A program made the translations under genes and the position numbers. From the NCBI GenBank assembly GCA_021817255.1, contig JAKAVO010000002.1, positions 1 to 64,000 of the forward strand: a stretch of DNA of 64,000 nt, read 5' to 3'. This stretch comes from Thermoplasmata archaeon. Lineage in GTDB: Archaea; Thermoplasmatota; Thermoplasmata; Thermoplasmatales; Thermoplasmataceae. Below, one piece after another: positions 8,108-16,621 of the stretch. How positions within the stretch are numbered: the stretch's first letter is position 1; every line of letters starts with the position of its first letter. The notes under the pieces are model-generated. The model was given only the letters and a program-made list of their open reading frames with translations. It did no database searches and was not told the DNA's origin.

Positions 8108-9829
8108 TTATTCACCTCCTATTGCTGACGGATTCCCAAGTGGTTCCTTTTCAGGAGATTCCACTTCTGGAAGGCCATCATTGTAAGTATCCTCGAAAGC
8201 ATTGTTTGTCGTTGTGCTTGGCTCATCAAGCACAGATTTTATTAGGTTGGCAAGGAAAAACAACTGCCCAATGCCAATTATTACACCGCCGGCTATTGCT
8301 ATATCCTGATAAACCTGAAATCTCGCGAAGTATCCAGACACAAATCTTGGCATGCCTAAAAAGCCGCCTATAGTCCATCCCATTGACATGACAAAAGAGC
8401 CTATTGCTGTCAAAGCCATATGCCATGTGGCAAGGCGCTGGTCATATTTCCTTCCCCTTGTAATGGTTGGCCACAGCATATAAACAGATGCAAATATTAT
8501 TCCGGTTGTAATGCCCATGAATATGAAATGGAAGTGCCCAGTTACCCAGTATGTCCCGTGAACCTGGATATTTACAAGAAGCATGGATTGCATCACTCCG
8601 GTTATTCCACCAATGACAAAATCGAATATTCCATTTATGACGAATAACATTGGAGTTGATAGCCGGATTTTATCTGCTGTCCAGAGGGATGCAATATAAT
8701 TGAAGATTGTTATTGCTGAAGGTATAACCACAAGGAAAGATGCTGTTGAGAAGAATAATCCCCACTGCAGGCCAAAGCCTGAATTTAACAGATGGTGCCC
8801 CCAGACAAGCTCTGACAACGGCATCAACAGGGCAAGCCCTACCACACCTGAAGTATAGCTGTATATTTTCTTCCCGGTAAATTTTGGTATAATCTCATAG
8901 ATCAATCCAAATTCCGGCAGAATCGCAATGTAGACTATTGGATGCCCCCAGATCCAGAACAGTTCGGTGAATGATAGTGGTGAACTAGCAGCAACTCCTG
9001 TAAAAAATACTGGGTTGAAGAAGTCATAAAATAGCATTACAAGCGCTGACATAAGGAATGGGGCAGATGCAAGGAACATTAATAGCGTAAATAAGACACT
9101 CCACGCAAAGAGTGGCATTTTCGTAAGTGGAACTTTTTCTCCGCGGTCAAGTATTATCATCCTGACAACAACAATAGCTGCTATTGTTATGCCAATGAAT
9201 ATCATTTCCAGCCCGATGACTGCAAGCCAGTTGTATGCACCGGCACCATATGGGTTTAACTGCAGGGCAAGTGGTGGGTAGAAATACCATCTTGTCGATG
9301 TTCTGGAAAGAAGTATAAAGATGCCTCCAAGAAGGTAGATCCAGTAAGCTGTTGATGAAATCGAGCCATATTTATCTGACTTGACCTTGAGGAATGAAGG
9401 CAGCAGGTAATATGCAATTCCCATGGCGCCGCCAAGTGCCCACATATATATCATGAGAACGGCGTGCTCTGTTGTTAATACATCGTAGAGAACTTCTTTG
9501 CCAGCAAAAAGGGTTGGGTTTGGCTCCACTAAACTAACTCTCATTAACAGGCCAAATGAGCCTGCAATGAAGAAGAAGACAATTGCGCTCATTATATATC
9601 TCATTCCTATGCTCTTTGAGTCGTTCAGGATGAAATTGTTTGTTGAAAGAAATCCGCCGTGCCTCTTATTTTCTCTAAGATAAGACCCGTAATCATAATA
9701 GTTTTCTTCTTCCGCGGCAACATCGGCTTCAGTCTTGCCGACCAGGTACCGGTAATACATGAAAAAGAGTATGGCAAACACTGTGGAAAGAATTATAGAC
9801 AATTCAATTAAAAATGTTGTAGAAGACAT
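8108..9829 (-). CDS. coxA: Haem-copper oxidase subunit I
   Basis: This 573-residue protein has at least twelve membrane helices and all the hallmarks of a cytochrome oxidase catalytic subunit. These are the low-spin haem His in TTEHAVLMIYMW, the CuB His-Tyr region WGHPIVYIAILPEFG, the HH pair in WGHHLLNSG, and the haem ligand pair in VTGHFHFIF. It reduces oxygen to water and pumps protons across the cytoplasmic membrane. An extra N-terminal helix precedes the core. The usual HPEVY reads HPIVY here, a change I noted but do not interpret. It overlaps the coxB stop by one base (TAATG) and is followed by the sulfocyanin gene. Confidence 0.95.
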   Translation of the reverse strand: MSSTTFLIELSIILSTVFAILFFMYYRYLVGKTEADVAAEEENYYDYGSYLRENKRHGGFLSTNNFILNDSKSIGMRYIMSAIVFFFIAGSFGLLMRVSLVEPNPTLFAGKEVLYDVLTTEHAVLMIYMWALGGAMGIAYYLLPSFLKVKSDKYGSISSTAYWIYLLGGIFILLSRTSTRWYFYPPLALQLNPYGAGAYNWLAVIGLEMIFIGITIAAIVVVRMIILDRGEKVPLTKMPLFAWSVLFTLLMFLASAPFLMSALVMLFYDFFNPVFFTGVAASSPLSFTELFWIWGHPIVYIAILPEFGLIYEIIPKFTGKKIYSYTSGVVGLALLMPLSELVWGHHLLNSGFGLQWGLFFSTASFLVVIPSAITIFNYIASLWTADKIRLSTPMLFVINGIFDFVIGGITGVMQSMLLVNIQVHGTYWVTGHFHFIFMGITTGIIFASVYMLWPTITRGRKYDQRLATWHMALTAIGSFVMSMGWTIGGFLGMPRFVSGYFARFQVYQDIAIAGGVIIGIGQLFFLANLIKSVLDEPSTTTNNAFEDTYNDGLPEVESPEKEPLGNPSAIGGE

Positions 9830-10308
9830 TACTTTACCACCGTCAGATATCCTCTCATCAGATAATGATCATAGCCACAATACTCTACACATTCAAATAC
9901 AAATTTGCCTGTATGGTCTGGAGTAAATGAAACAGTGTTGTTCTGTCCTGGCACAGCATATATCTGTATATCGAACTGGGCTATGTATAGATCATGAATG
10001 ACCGCAAATTGATGAGATCCTTTTGTTGAACTTACTATGAGTGTGTAAGTTGTGTTCACATGAATTGTAAGGCTATCTGTGCAGGTATGCAACCCTGTTG
10101 AATTCTGTTTCTCAAAAACCCAAGCCCATTGTTCCCCCTGAACATCAATTATATGGTTGTTCGGGTTCAATTTAGAATGGGATACCTCTTTTGTCGCAAT
10201 GGAAAAAGAAGGAAGTCCAGTCGTGTATACGTTCAAACCAGCGGCTACACCGAGGACAACCAAGACTCCAACTATCCACATTGCCTCTATTTTTAATTTT
10301 TTGTTCAT
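9829..10308 (-). CDS. coxB: Haem-copper oxidase subunit II (CuA protein)
   Basis: This 159-residue subunit has one N-terminal membrane helix and a cupredoxin domain on the outer face. The CuA motif is intact: an upstream His in FAVIHDLYI and the cluster CVEYCGYDHYLM (Cys-x3-Cys-x3-His-x2-Met). The aromatic GEQWAW that passes electrons to subunit I is also present. It accepts electrons, probably from the sulfocyanin encoded two genes downstream. The bacterial form usually has two helices; one helix and a short length are common in archaea. A GGAGG lies seven bases before its ATG, and the ATGA overlap with the preceding small gene suggests coupled translation. Confidence 0.93.
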   Translation of the reverse strand: MNKKLKIEAMWIVGVLVVLGVAAGLNVYTTGLPSFSIATKEVSHSKLNPNNHIIDVQGEQWAWVFEKQNSTGLHTCTDSLTIHVNTTYTLIVSSTKGSHQFAVIHDLYIAQFDIQIYAVPGQNNTVSFTPDHTGKFVFECVEYCGYDHYLMRGYLTVVK

Positions 10309-10553
10309 CTAAAATCCTCCCACTGATGGCTTCTGTCGCCTTTCTTTGAAACGGGATAAAAAAGCAATAGGCAGGTAAAGACTCCAGAAGCTATGCCGGC
10401 TCCATAGACAGGGGATGCATAGGTTGCCTCCATCTGGCCCTGCGTTGTTGCTTCATACCCTGTCAAAAAAATCGCCAGCAGAATGCTGCTGGCTATTCCA
10501 ACAATTATAGAGATGATTAAGAAAATAGTTACAACATTTGCCCCTTTACTCAT
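10305..10553 (-). CDS. Small two-helix membrane subunit of the oxidase locus
   Basis: This 82-residue protein has two hydrophobic helices (about 8-30 and 45-65) and a charged tail. It is the first gene of the terminal oxidase operon and overlaps coxB by four bases (ATGA), so it is probably an accessory oxidase subunit, although it has no motif that I recognise. The TATA-like sequence CTTTTAATAAAAAATT lies about 30 bases before the ATG, so the operon message likely starts at or very near this start codon. Confidence 0.65.
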   Translation of the reverse strand: MSKGANVVTIFLIISIIVGIASSILLAIFLTGYEATTQGQMEATYASPVYGAGIASGVFTCLLLFYPVSKKGDRSHQWEDFR

Positions 10554-10596
10554 ACGGCACCAATTATAATTTTTTATTAAAAGTTTATGTTTTGAG

Positions 10597-11037
10597 TTAG
10601 AATTTCTCTACGATTTTTATCTTTAGGAAGAGTTCAATTTTCCTGGCAGTTTTAATATCAGGTTTCAGGCTTCCCCTCTCTATAGCCGCTATTGACGTAC
10701 GCTTTTCCTTGATTTTTGCAGCAAATTCGTCCTGGGTGAGCCCTGTTTTCTCTCTTGACTCCCTTATTAAGGCTGCAAAATCGGGGACTATCTCAAGTTC
10801 GTCAATATCAGTTTCTTTTTTAAATTTCCTGGTTGGTTTAGGCTTGGCTATAAATAAAGGTTGAACTGGAATGCTGGTTGAAGTCGTGGGTGTTGCACTC
10901 CTTACCACTGGTTTATTCCTGTAATTTTCTATTGGTGTCCCAAATTTTTCACAATTGCTGCAGACCGCCATTACTGCGCCATCTATTTTGACTTTCTTTA
11001 AATGATCAGCCTTTTTTCCACATAATTCACATTCCAT
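10597..11037 (-). CDS. MBF1-type transcription coactivator (zinc ribbon plus HTH)
   Basis: This 146-residue protein begins with a zinc ribbon (CELCGK, then CSNCEKFG), followed by a basic linker and a C-terminal Cro/C1-type helix-turn-helix (IRESREKTGLTQDEFAAKI, then SIAAIERGSLKPDIKTARK). This is the arrangement of archaeal multiprotein bridging factor 1, which in eukaryotes links TBP to activators and in archaea is associated with transcription and the ribosome. The ORF track starts at GTG 11046; I prefer the ATG at 11037, immediately before the first Cys of the ribbon. It is monocistronic, on the same strand as the oxidase operon. Confidence 0.9.
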   Translation of the reverse strand: MECELCGKKADHLKKVKIDGAVMAVCSNCEKFGTPIENYRNKPVVRSATPTTSTSIPVQPLFIAKPKPTRKFKKETDIDELEIVPDFAALIRESREKTGLTQDEFAAKIKEKRTSIAAIERGSLKPDIKTARKIELFLKIKIVEKF

Positions 11038-11124
11038 ATAATTCACTCTCTTAGGTTTGGGATTTTCATTAACCTTATTTACTTTTTTCCTTTGAAAAAT
11101 ATTTTCAGTGCCTGTGATCAGGAA

Positions 11125-11739
11125 TTAAATGAAACCCTGCCCAAGTACTGCGAGAAATGCTATGGAAAATGAAAGAAATATCAGGTATATGTAAAAGTTC
11201 CACTTCAAAATGGTGAATCCAACAAGTGGGGGAATGGGAAGGCTTGAGAGGACTGCAACAAGCAGATTAGAACTGCTTAATATTAATAACACAAGTTTGA
11301 GTGGGCCGGAAGTGAAGAATAAATAACCGGAAATGCCCAATCCGGCTGTCATATTTGCCATGGGGCCGCTAATTGCAATTTTTCCATCTATATCTTTATT
11401 GCCTGATGTTATCAGCCCTGTACTTCCTGGCAAAGAGATTATAAAGCCAAATATGGAAGTAATGAGCGCTACTATAATTCCTGACATGTATAATGTATAG
11501 TTCACCCTGATTCCGTACCTGTTTGCAACAAAATTAGTGGAGAGATAGTTAAGGGCAAATGCCACGAGGGAAGATAGTATGCCGGCTGGAAGCAGGATAA
11601 AAAGAAATTTTTCAGGTGCGTAACCATGGATAATTCGCCCATAGGCGATACTTATGGCAAGCCCCATTACTATGAAGGATATAAGAAAATCTTCCTTAAA
11701 TGAATGGTGCCTTGGGAAATTGAAATTTAATATGTCCAT
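11125..11739 (-). CDS. Site-2-protease-like membrane protein lacking the metal ligands
   Basis: This 204-residue protein has about six membrane helices and the layout of the archaeal M50 family (COG1994 type). Recognisable blocks are FVANRYGIRV, the glycine-rich FGFIISLPGS, DGKIAISGPMANM, and LPIPPLVGFTILKWN near the end. The HExxH zinc motif that normally precedes FVAxRYG is replaced here by NYLST (residues 64-68). The third ligand Asp in the PLDG motif is replaced by Val (PLVG). All zinc ligands are therefore lost, so this is a pseudoprotease. It starts with a one-base TAATG overlap with the stop of the giant TPR-like gene, so the two are translated together and may act together. Confidence 0.78.
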   Translation of the reverse strand: MDILNFNFPRHHSFKEDFLISFIVMGLAISIAYGRIIHGYAPEKFLFILLPAGILSSLVAFALNYLSTNFVANRYGIRVNYTLYMSGIIVALITSIFGFIISLPGSTGLITSGNKDIDGKIAISGPMANMTAGLGISGYLFFTSGPLKLVLLILSSSNLLVAVLSSLPIPPLVGFTILKWNFYIYLIFLSFSIAFLAVLGQGFI

Positions 11740-14700
11740 TAAGCAAACCCGCCATCTAGGCTCTCAACAGCTACCTTTAGCTTTATGGCACCCCTTATTC
11801 CCAGGTTAAATTTAACACTGTAGACAAAAGGATTGGAAAATGGCATAGATGCTGCTTCATGAAGCAGTTTTACAGTAGCAGGGTCTTTTGGAATATGCTT
11901 TACCTTGAAATGGTAATATGAATCGTCCACATAATCCTTCAGCATCTTTGCAAGCTCTATGTCCTTGGATCCGTTTCCAAGGAAAAATAAAGGCAGATTT
12001 AGCTCTTCTACAGTTGTAATTCCCGTCTTCCTGTAAATATTTTTCATGATTCTGCACGACTCCCTCTCAAGATAATCAATGTCAATCCCTTCAAAATTTG
12101 TTGGAGTGTTGAGAAAGTCATATATCTCGTCGATCTTTGATACTTCTATTCTTGTGTGGACAACCGCTTCCCTTTTGTCTAAAAATTTGTTGTGCTTGAT
12201 GCAGGCTTTCATTAATTTCTCAGAAAGCGCTATGACTTTGGTTCTGTTAGCCGTTTTCTTAAGAACCCCCATAAGATAGGTAAACTTTTCCTGTGTCAGT
12301 GTTTTCTGGTGTTCCTTTGACAGTATGTCTTCTGCCATAGCAAAATTTCCTACCTTTATCAGGGTGAGAGTGACTGTTTCGGTAGAATCTTCATTAAGAA
12401 TTGTGGGGAACGCTTCGTACAGCTTTAAAACTTCTTTGTAAAGGCCGTTGTTGAAATTTATTCTTTCCATCCTGGCAAAGGCATCTGCCCTTTTGTCTTT
12501 TGCAATGTTTAGTTTAAGGTATTGCGAACAGTCTGTGTTTGCCTCTTCGAATTTGCCTGCATCTGACAGTTTCTCAACCAGGATGGAAATAATCCTGGCA
12601 TCCTCGGGATTATTGCGGAACAACATTCTCAGGACTTCAAGGCTGTCAGAGTTTTTCTGTTCGGAAATCATCCTTGAAGAAATATCCAGCCCAAGGCTGG
12701 TGTTTGCAGTCCTCTTTAATAATGAAATCAGCTGTGACCTGATAATTCTGTTCTCCCAGTATCTGTCAACAATATTTTCCAGTACCGGTTCCATTGAACT
12801 GTCCACTTTGTTTATTCCCTTAATCGTAAGGTTCAGTTTTTCAACGTTTCCTGAAACTTCGTATAACTTAAGTGTGAATGCAGGCTTATTTTTGAGTTGT
12901 TCAATCGATTTTTCTGCCTCCTTGAACCTCCCCTGTTCTATTAATGTTTCAACCAGCCCACCGAGAGTTTCCTCCTTTGTTTCTTCCTGAAGGCTCTTCC
13001 TGAAGAAATGTTCTGCCGTAATTGGATCTTTATTTACAAGGTAATAGTCTCCAAGTATGCCATTTATGCTTGCTGGCAATTTCAGGGAGGCGTATTCATT
13101 TATCACGCTGTCAAGTTTTTCTTTGCTTCCATACTCCTTGAGATCCATGATATAGTTAATTATGTCACTTTCTTCCTTTGTTCTCATTCCACATATTTTG
13201 CTGCCTATATTCAAAACTTCAATGAAATTCCCTTCCTTCTTTTTAACTTCTCTCAGTACCCTCAGGGATTCAGGGTTTTCAACGCCTGAAAATTCAAGAA
13301 GGTCAATGAAGTTTAAGAGTGATGGCTCATCCATTTTCTGTATTTTGCTGTAAACCAGCATCCATGGAACATAAAGCCCCCCTCCGGAACTGACAATTTG
13401 TTCTACCTCTTTTACAATCTCTTCCTCCCTGAGTTCATCAATTTTAACCTGAAGCATTAGCCCCCTGATGGGGTTTGCAGAAAGCAGGTTGTATGCTGAT
13501 TCCAGTTTTGCAGCTTTGCTCTTGCTTATCTTCACGCTGTTTTCTGAAATAATTTCAAAGTATGTGAGATAAGGATCCTGTTCCTGCAGGTTTAATAAGA
13601 TTTTCTTCGCCTCTTCATAATTGCCTTCCTTCAGGAAAAGGTTTATTCTGGGGTAATTGTAAAACATTAGATCCTGGCCCGGGCCAGTTCCATGTTGTTT
13701 TAATATTCCGTTTATTTCTGATTCCGCATCTTCTATGGAAGTGCTGTCAATTTGTTTCCATAACCTGTTCAGTTTAATCAGATTGCTTAATGCATTTCCT
13801 TCAATGAGCCCTTCGATTGTGCCCAGATAATTCTCCTTAAGGCTGTTGCCGTAAATATAATCCTTTATCAGATTGAGGTATGCGTTCAGTTGAATAGGTA
13901 AATTCCCACTGCTGCCAGCATAATTGGCCCAATTTTCATTGTTCCTCATTGTCCTTAGGAATGCGATGTGTATTCTGTCATCAATGTGCTGAAAATCAAG
14001 ATTGCGCACTGATGCTATGGCTTCTTCGACTTTTCCATTTTCCAGGTTTGCAATAATAAAGAATGGCAGCAATTCCTGGTTCTTGAGATCAAGATTGCTT
14101 ATTGACTGGACCTCTGTAATTTTGTTCCACATTTTCCTGGTTTCCATATCCTTCAAAAATTGGGATGTGAATGAAATATCTTCAGGGGAATCCTTGATAT
14201 ATTTTATGCACTTTTGCATATATTCCTTGTTGTTGCCTTCAAGTTTTGACAATTCTGCATCCAGTTTTAAACCGTTCTTGGAATTCAGGGTCTCCCGGGA
14301 TGCCTTTGCAAGTGTATCTTTAGCCTTTTTAAGATTATTTTCAAAAAGATATAGCTGTGCTACATAGAGGATTGATTTCTGGGACATGTTTTTGCCCATG
14401 CCAGAACTTTCAATGTAATCTATAGCTTCCCTGTAATTTCTCATTTTTACGCAGGCTTCAATAAAACTTTCCTCCAGTTGTTTTGAGGAACCCATGATGC
14501 TCTTCCTCTTAGTGAGGAACGCAATTATCCTTTCCCATTCGTTTGTTTTTCCAAGTGCATCAATATAAAGTTCAATTGCCTCCTGGTTGTTTTGGGATAT
14601 GAGAAGAATTTTTTGCAAAATGTCTATTGCATTCTGGTAATCCCCCACTTTTATAAATAGGGATGAAAGCCTTAAAAGAGAGCCCTCGTCCTTGAAATTT

Positions 14701-15377
14701 GCTATATCCACTGTTTTCAAAAGTGATACAAGGGATGGCGTCTCCATGTTCAGATCCAGAGTCTCAAGATAGTCTATTATGTAGTCAGAATTGGAGGGTT
14801 CTGCTATGGTGATGAGTTTGAGAAATTTCAACAGTTCCCTCTTTCCATTGCTGCTTTTATAATTCTTGATGATTTCCTTGTTTATCACGAAAGAGTTTGT
14901 GTTTATATATTTTCTAAACAGGTTTTCATCAAAAATTCCATTTGCGGATAGCAATAAAGCTGCGTAATCCCATAGGTCTGTAAGATCTGCAATTTCAGTA
15001 ATATTGTCAATAATATCCTGGGAATTGAACAGTTTGACGTTGGATTTTAAATATTCCCTTGCAAGATCTGTATTTTTTTCATTGGCAAGAGCCTTTGTGT
15101 AAAAGTTCTGTATCAGTTCACTCTCCCTGATAGCCATGTAAAAATGCCGGTATACGCTTGAATCCCATACATGCATATTTACCCATAGTTCCCTGACCAC
15201 AGTCTCAATCTTTGCCTTAAGTTCTTTATCTTTCTGCAATAAAAGTATGTATTCAGGAATCTGCAAAACTTTAACCAGTTTGCTCAACTGATCCTGTTTT
15301 TCATCCTCTTCTTTAGAATCAAGAAACCTGTCAATTATTTTGTTTAGATTTCTCTTTGACTCATCGCTTTCCAACAT
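11739..15377 (-). CDS. Giant TPR-like helical repeat protein
   Basis: This 1212-residue protein consists almost wholly of paired amphipathic helices. Several units resemble tetratricopeptide repeats, for example LSSLFIKVGDYQNAIDILQKILLISQNNQEAI near residue 230, and GDYYLVNKDPITAEHFFRKSLQEE near residue 790. There is no signal peptide or membrane helix, so it should be cytosolic and act as a scaffold or adaptor. The last 130 residues appear to be a distinct domain. An AT-rich promoter (TTATACATATG) lies about 20-30 bases before the ATG. It is followed, with a one-base overlap, by the dead site-2-protease homologue. Large TPR proteins occur in Thermoplasmatales but their jobs are unknown to me. 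Confidence 0.75.
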   Translation of the reverse strand: MLESDESKRNLNKIIDRFLDSKEEDEKQDQLSKLVKVLQIPEYILLLQKDKELKAKIETVVRELWVNMHVWDSSVYRHFYMAIRESELIQNFYTKALANEKNTDLAREYLKSNVKLFNSQDIIDNITEIADLTDLWDYAALLLSANGIFDENLFRKYINTNSFVINKEIIKNYKSSNGKRELLKFLKLITIAEPSNSDYIIDYLETLDLNMETPSLVSLLKTVDIANFKDEGSLLRLSSLFIKVGDYQNAIDILQKILLISQNNQEAIELYIDALGKTNEWERIIAFLTKRKSIMGSSKQLEESFIEACVKMRNYREAIDYIESSGMGKNMSQKSILYVAQLYLFENNLKKAKDTLAKASRETLNSKNGLKLDAELSKLEGNNKEYMQKCIKYIKDSPEDISFTSQFLKDMETRKMWNKITEVQSISNLDLKNQELLPFFIIANLENGKVEEAIASVRNLDFQHIDDRIHIAFLRTMRNNENWANYAGSSGNLPIQLNAYLNLIKDYIYGNSLKENYLGTIEGLIEGNALSNLIKLNRLWKQIDSTSIEDAESEINGILKQHGTGPGQDLMFYNYPRINLFLKEGNYEEAKKILLNLQEQDPYLTYFEIISENSVKISKSKAAKLESAYNLLSANPIRGLMLQVKIDELREEEIVKEVEQIVSSGGGLYVPWMLVYSKIQKMDEPSLLNFIDLLEFSGVENPESLRVLREVKKKEGNFIEVLNIGSKICGMRTKEESDIINYIMDLKEYGSKEKLDSVINEYASLKLPASINGILGDYYLVNKDPITAEHFFRKSLQEETKEETLGGLVETLIEQGRFKEAEKSIEQLKNKPAFTLKLYEVSGNVEKLNLTIKGINKVDSSMEPVLENIVDRYWENRIIRSQLISLLKRTANTSLGLDISSRMISEQKNSDSLEVLRMLFRNNPEDARIISILVEKLSDAGKFEEANTDCSQYLKLNIAKDKRADAFARMERINFNNGLYKEVLKLYEAFPTILNEDSTETVTLTLIKVGNFAMAEDILSKEHQKTLTQEKFTYLMGVLKKTANRTKVIALSEKLMKACIKHNKFLDKREAVVHTRIEVSKIDEIYDFLNTPTNFEGIDIDYLERESCRIMKNIYRKTGITTVEELNLPLFFLGNGSKDIELAKMLKDYVDDSYYHFKVKHIPKDPATVKLLHEAASMPFSNPFVYSVKFNLGIRGAIKLKVAVESLDGGFA

Positions 15378-15587
15378 GCTTGTTCTATTATACTACATAT
15401 GTATAATAATTTAATTGGTTTTGCCTTTCCAGTTAAATTGTTTTTAATTAATGTTCAGTACTGGGTTACAGTGTTTCACCCATCCTTTCCAGGATTCAAA
15501 AGGTGAACAATGAATGTTCGGAAAGAATCCAGTTTCCTGATCCAGCCATCGATGAAAAACAGGGATTTTAGTGGAATGGTTCAGACG

Positions 15588-16073
15588 TTATTCTTTCAGG
15601 TAGCTGTCCTTGAGCTCCAGGTAATCTTCTGCATTCTTTTTTGCCATTTTTTCATATTCTGCTGAAGAAGATTTTACCTTGCCAGGGACACCAGCAACCA
15701 TGCTGTGTTCTGGAATCCTTGAGTTTTCAAGGATTACTGTTCCGGCAGCCACAACCGTGCCTTTGCCTATTACGCTTCCATTCATTATTATTGCACCCAT
15801 GCCTATGAGGCAATTATCCTCAATTCTGCATCCGTGAATCACGGCATTATGGCCAATGGACACATACTTGCCAATATAAACATCGTATCCTGGATCACCG
15901 TGGATAGTTACATTATCCTGTATATTGGAATAATCGCCAATAATAATTTTCCCGAGATCTCCCCTTATTGACGCAAAGTCAAAAATAGAACACTCTTTGC
16001 CTATTTTAACGTCTCCCCTGATTGAGCAATTGTCTGATATGTATGTTTTATTGCCATGCCCTTCGAATCCCAT
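15588..16073 (-). CDS. Gamma-carbonic-anhydrase-like hexapeptide-repeat protein
   Basis: This 161-residue protein is a left-handed beta-helix built of hexapeptide repeats, as in the gamma-carbonic anhydrase/YrdA/PaaY family. The three zinc-binding histidines have the right spacing: His58 (NVTIHGDPG), His75 and His80 (IGHNAVIHGC). The C-terminal helix packs the trimer. It would form a trimer with zinc at the interfaces and may interconvert carbon dioxide and bicarbonate. Many family members lack that activity, so the reaction is uncertain. The gene stands alone between the TPR gene and the divergent S15 gene. Confidence 0.85.
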   Translation of the reverse strand: MGFEGHGNKTYISDNCSIRGDVKIGKECSIFDFASIRGDLGKIIIGDYSNIQDNVTIHGDPGYDVYIGKYVSIGHNAVIHGCRIEDNCLIGMGAIIMNGSVIGKGTVVAAGTVILENSRIPEHSMVAGVPGKVKSSSAEYEKMAKKNAEDYLELKDSYLKE

Positions 16074-16178
16074 TCATAGAAATTATGCAAGCATATATGT
16101 TATTTCTCACACTTTATCAATGGAAGTTGATGTAAGGTTAATAAATAAGTAAACAATTCGGAAAGAAAGTGAAGTCAT

Positions 16179-16619
16179 ATGGCTAGAATGCACACTAGAA
16201 AGAAAGGGAAATCAGGATCAAAAAACTCTTTTTACGGGGCAACGCATAACTGGGTACAGCAAAGCCCAAAGGAACTGGAAGAAATTATTATTCAGCTAAG
16301 GAAAGATGGATTAACTGCGTCACAGATTGGGATAAAGTTGAGGGATTCATATGGGATTCCAAGAGTTAAAGCAGTAATGCATTCAAAAATGGGAGACGTA
16401 TTGGAAAAGAATGGTTTAAAGAAAGAGGTTCCGGAAGATTTAATGAGTTTAATAAACACCTACAAGCGGGTTTCAGCCCATATGCAGGTAAACAAGAGAG
16501 ACCTCAACAACGGAAGAAAAAGAGCACTTATCATGTCCAAAATGCTGAGGCTCGTAAGGTATTACAAGGAGAATGGGTACCTTAAGCGCGAATGGGAACT
16601 TAACAAAGTCCTTCAATAA
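16179..16619 (+). CDS. rps15: Ribosomal protein S15 (archaeal uS15)
   Basis: This 146-residue basic protein is the archaeal/eukaryotic form of S15, with the extended N-terminal region (MARMHTRKKGKSGSK) before the conserved rRNA-binding core of helices. It binds the central domain of 16S rRNA in the small subunit. Typical archaeal S15 proteins are about 150 residues long, so this is full length. It is followed two bases later by a RecJ-like gene, a gene order common in archaea, and the pair is probably co-transcribed. Confidence 0.96.
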   Translation: MARMHTRKKGKSGSKNSFYGATHNWVQQSPKELEEIIIQLRKDGLTASQIGIKLRDSYGIPRVKAVMHSKMGDVLEKNGLKKEVPEDLMSLINTYKRVSAHMQVNKRDLNNGRKRALIMSKMLRLVRYYKENGYLKREWELNKVLQ

Positions 16620-16621
16620 GC

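Noticed and set aside
15389-15409. Inverted repeat ATTATAC...GTATAAT before the TPR-like gene
   Set aside because: It is very AT-rich and coincides with the TATA box; seven-base arms with a seven-base spacer are common by chance in such DNA.
15510-15665. 51-codon plus-strand ORF with an AAAGGTGA upstream
   Set aside because: It runs antisense into the carbonic-anhydrase-like gene, and its second half is only a shadow of that gene.
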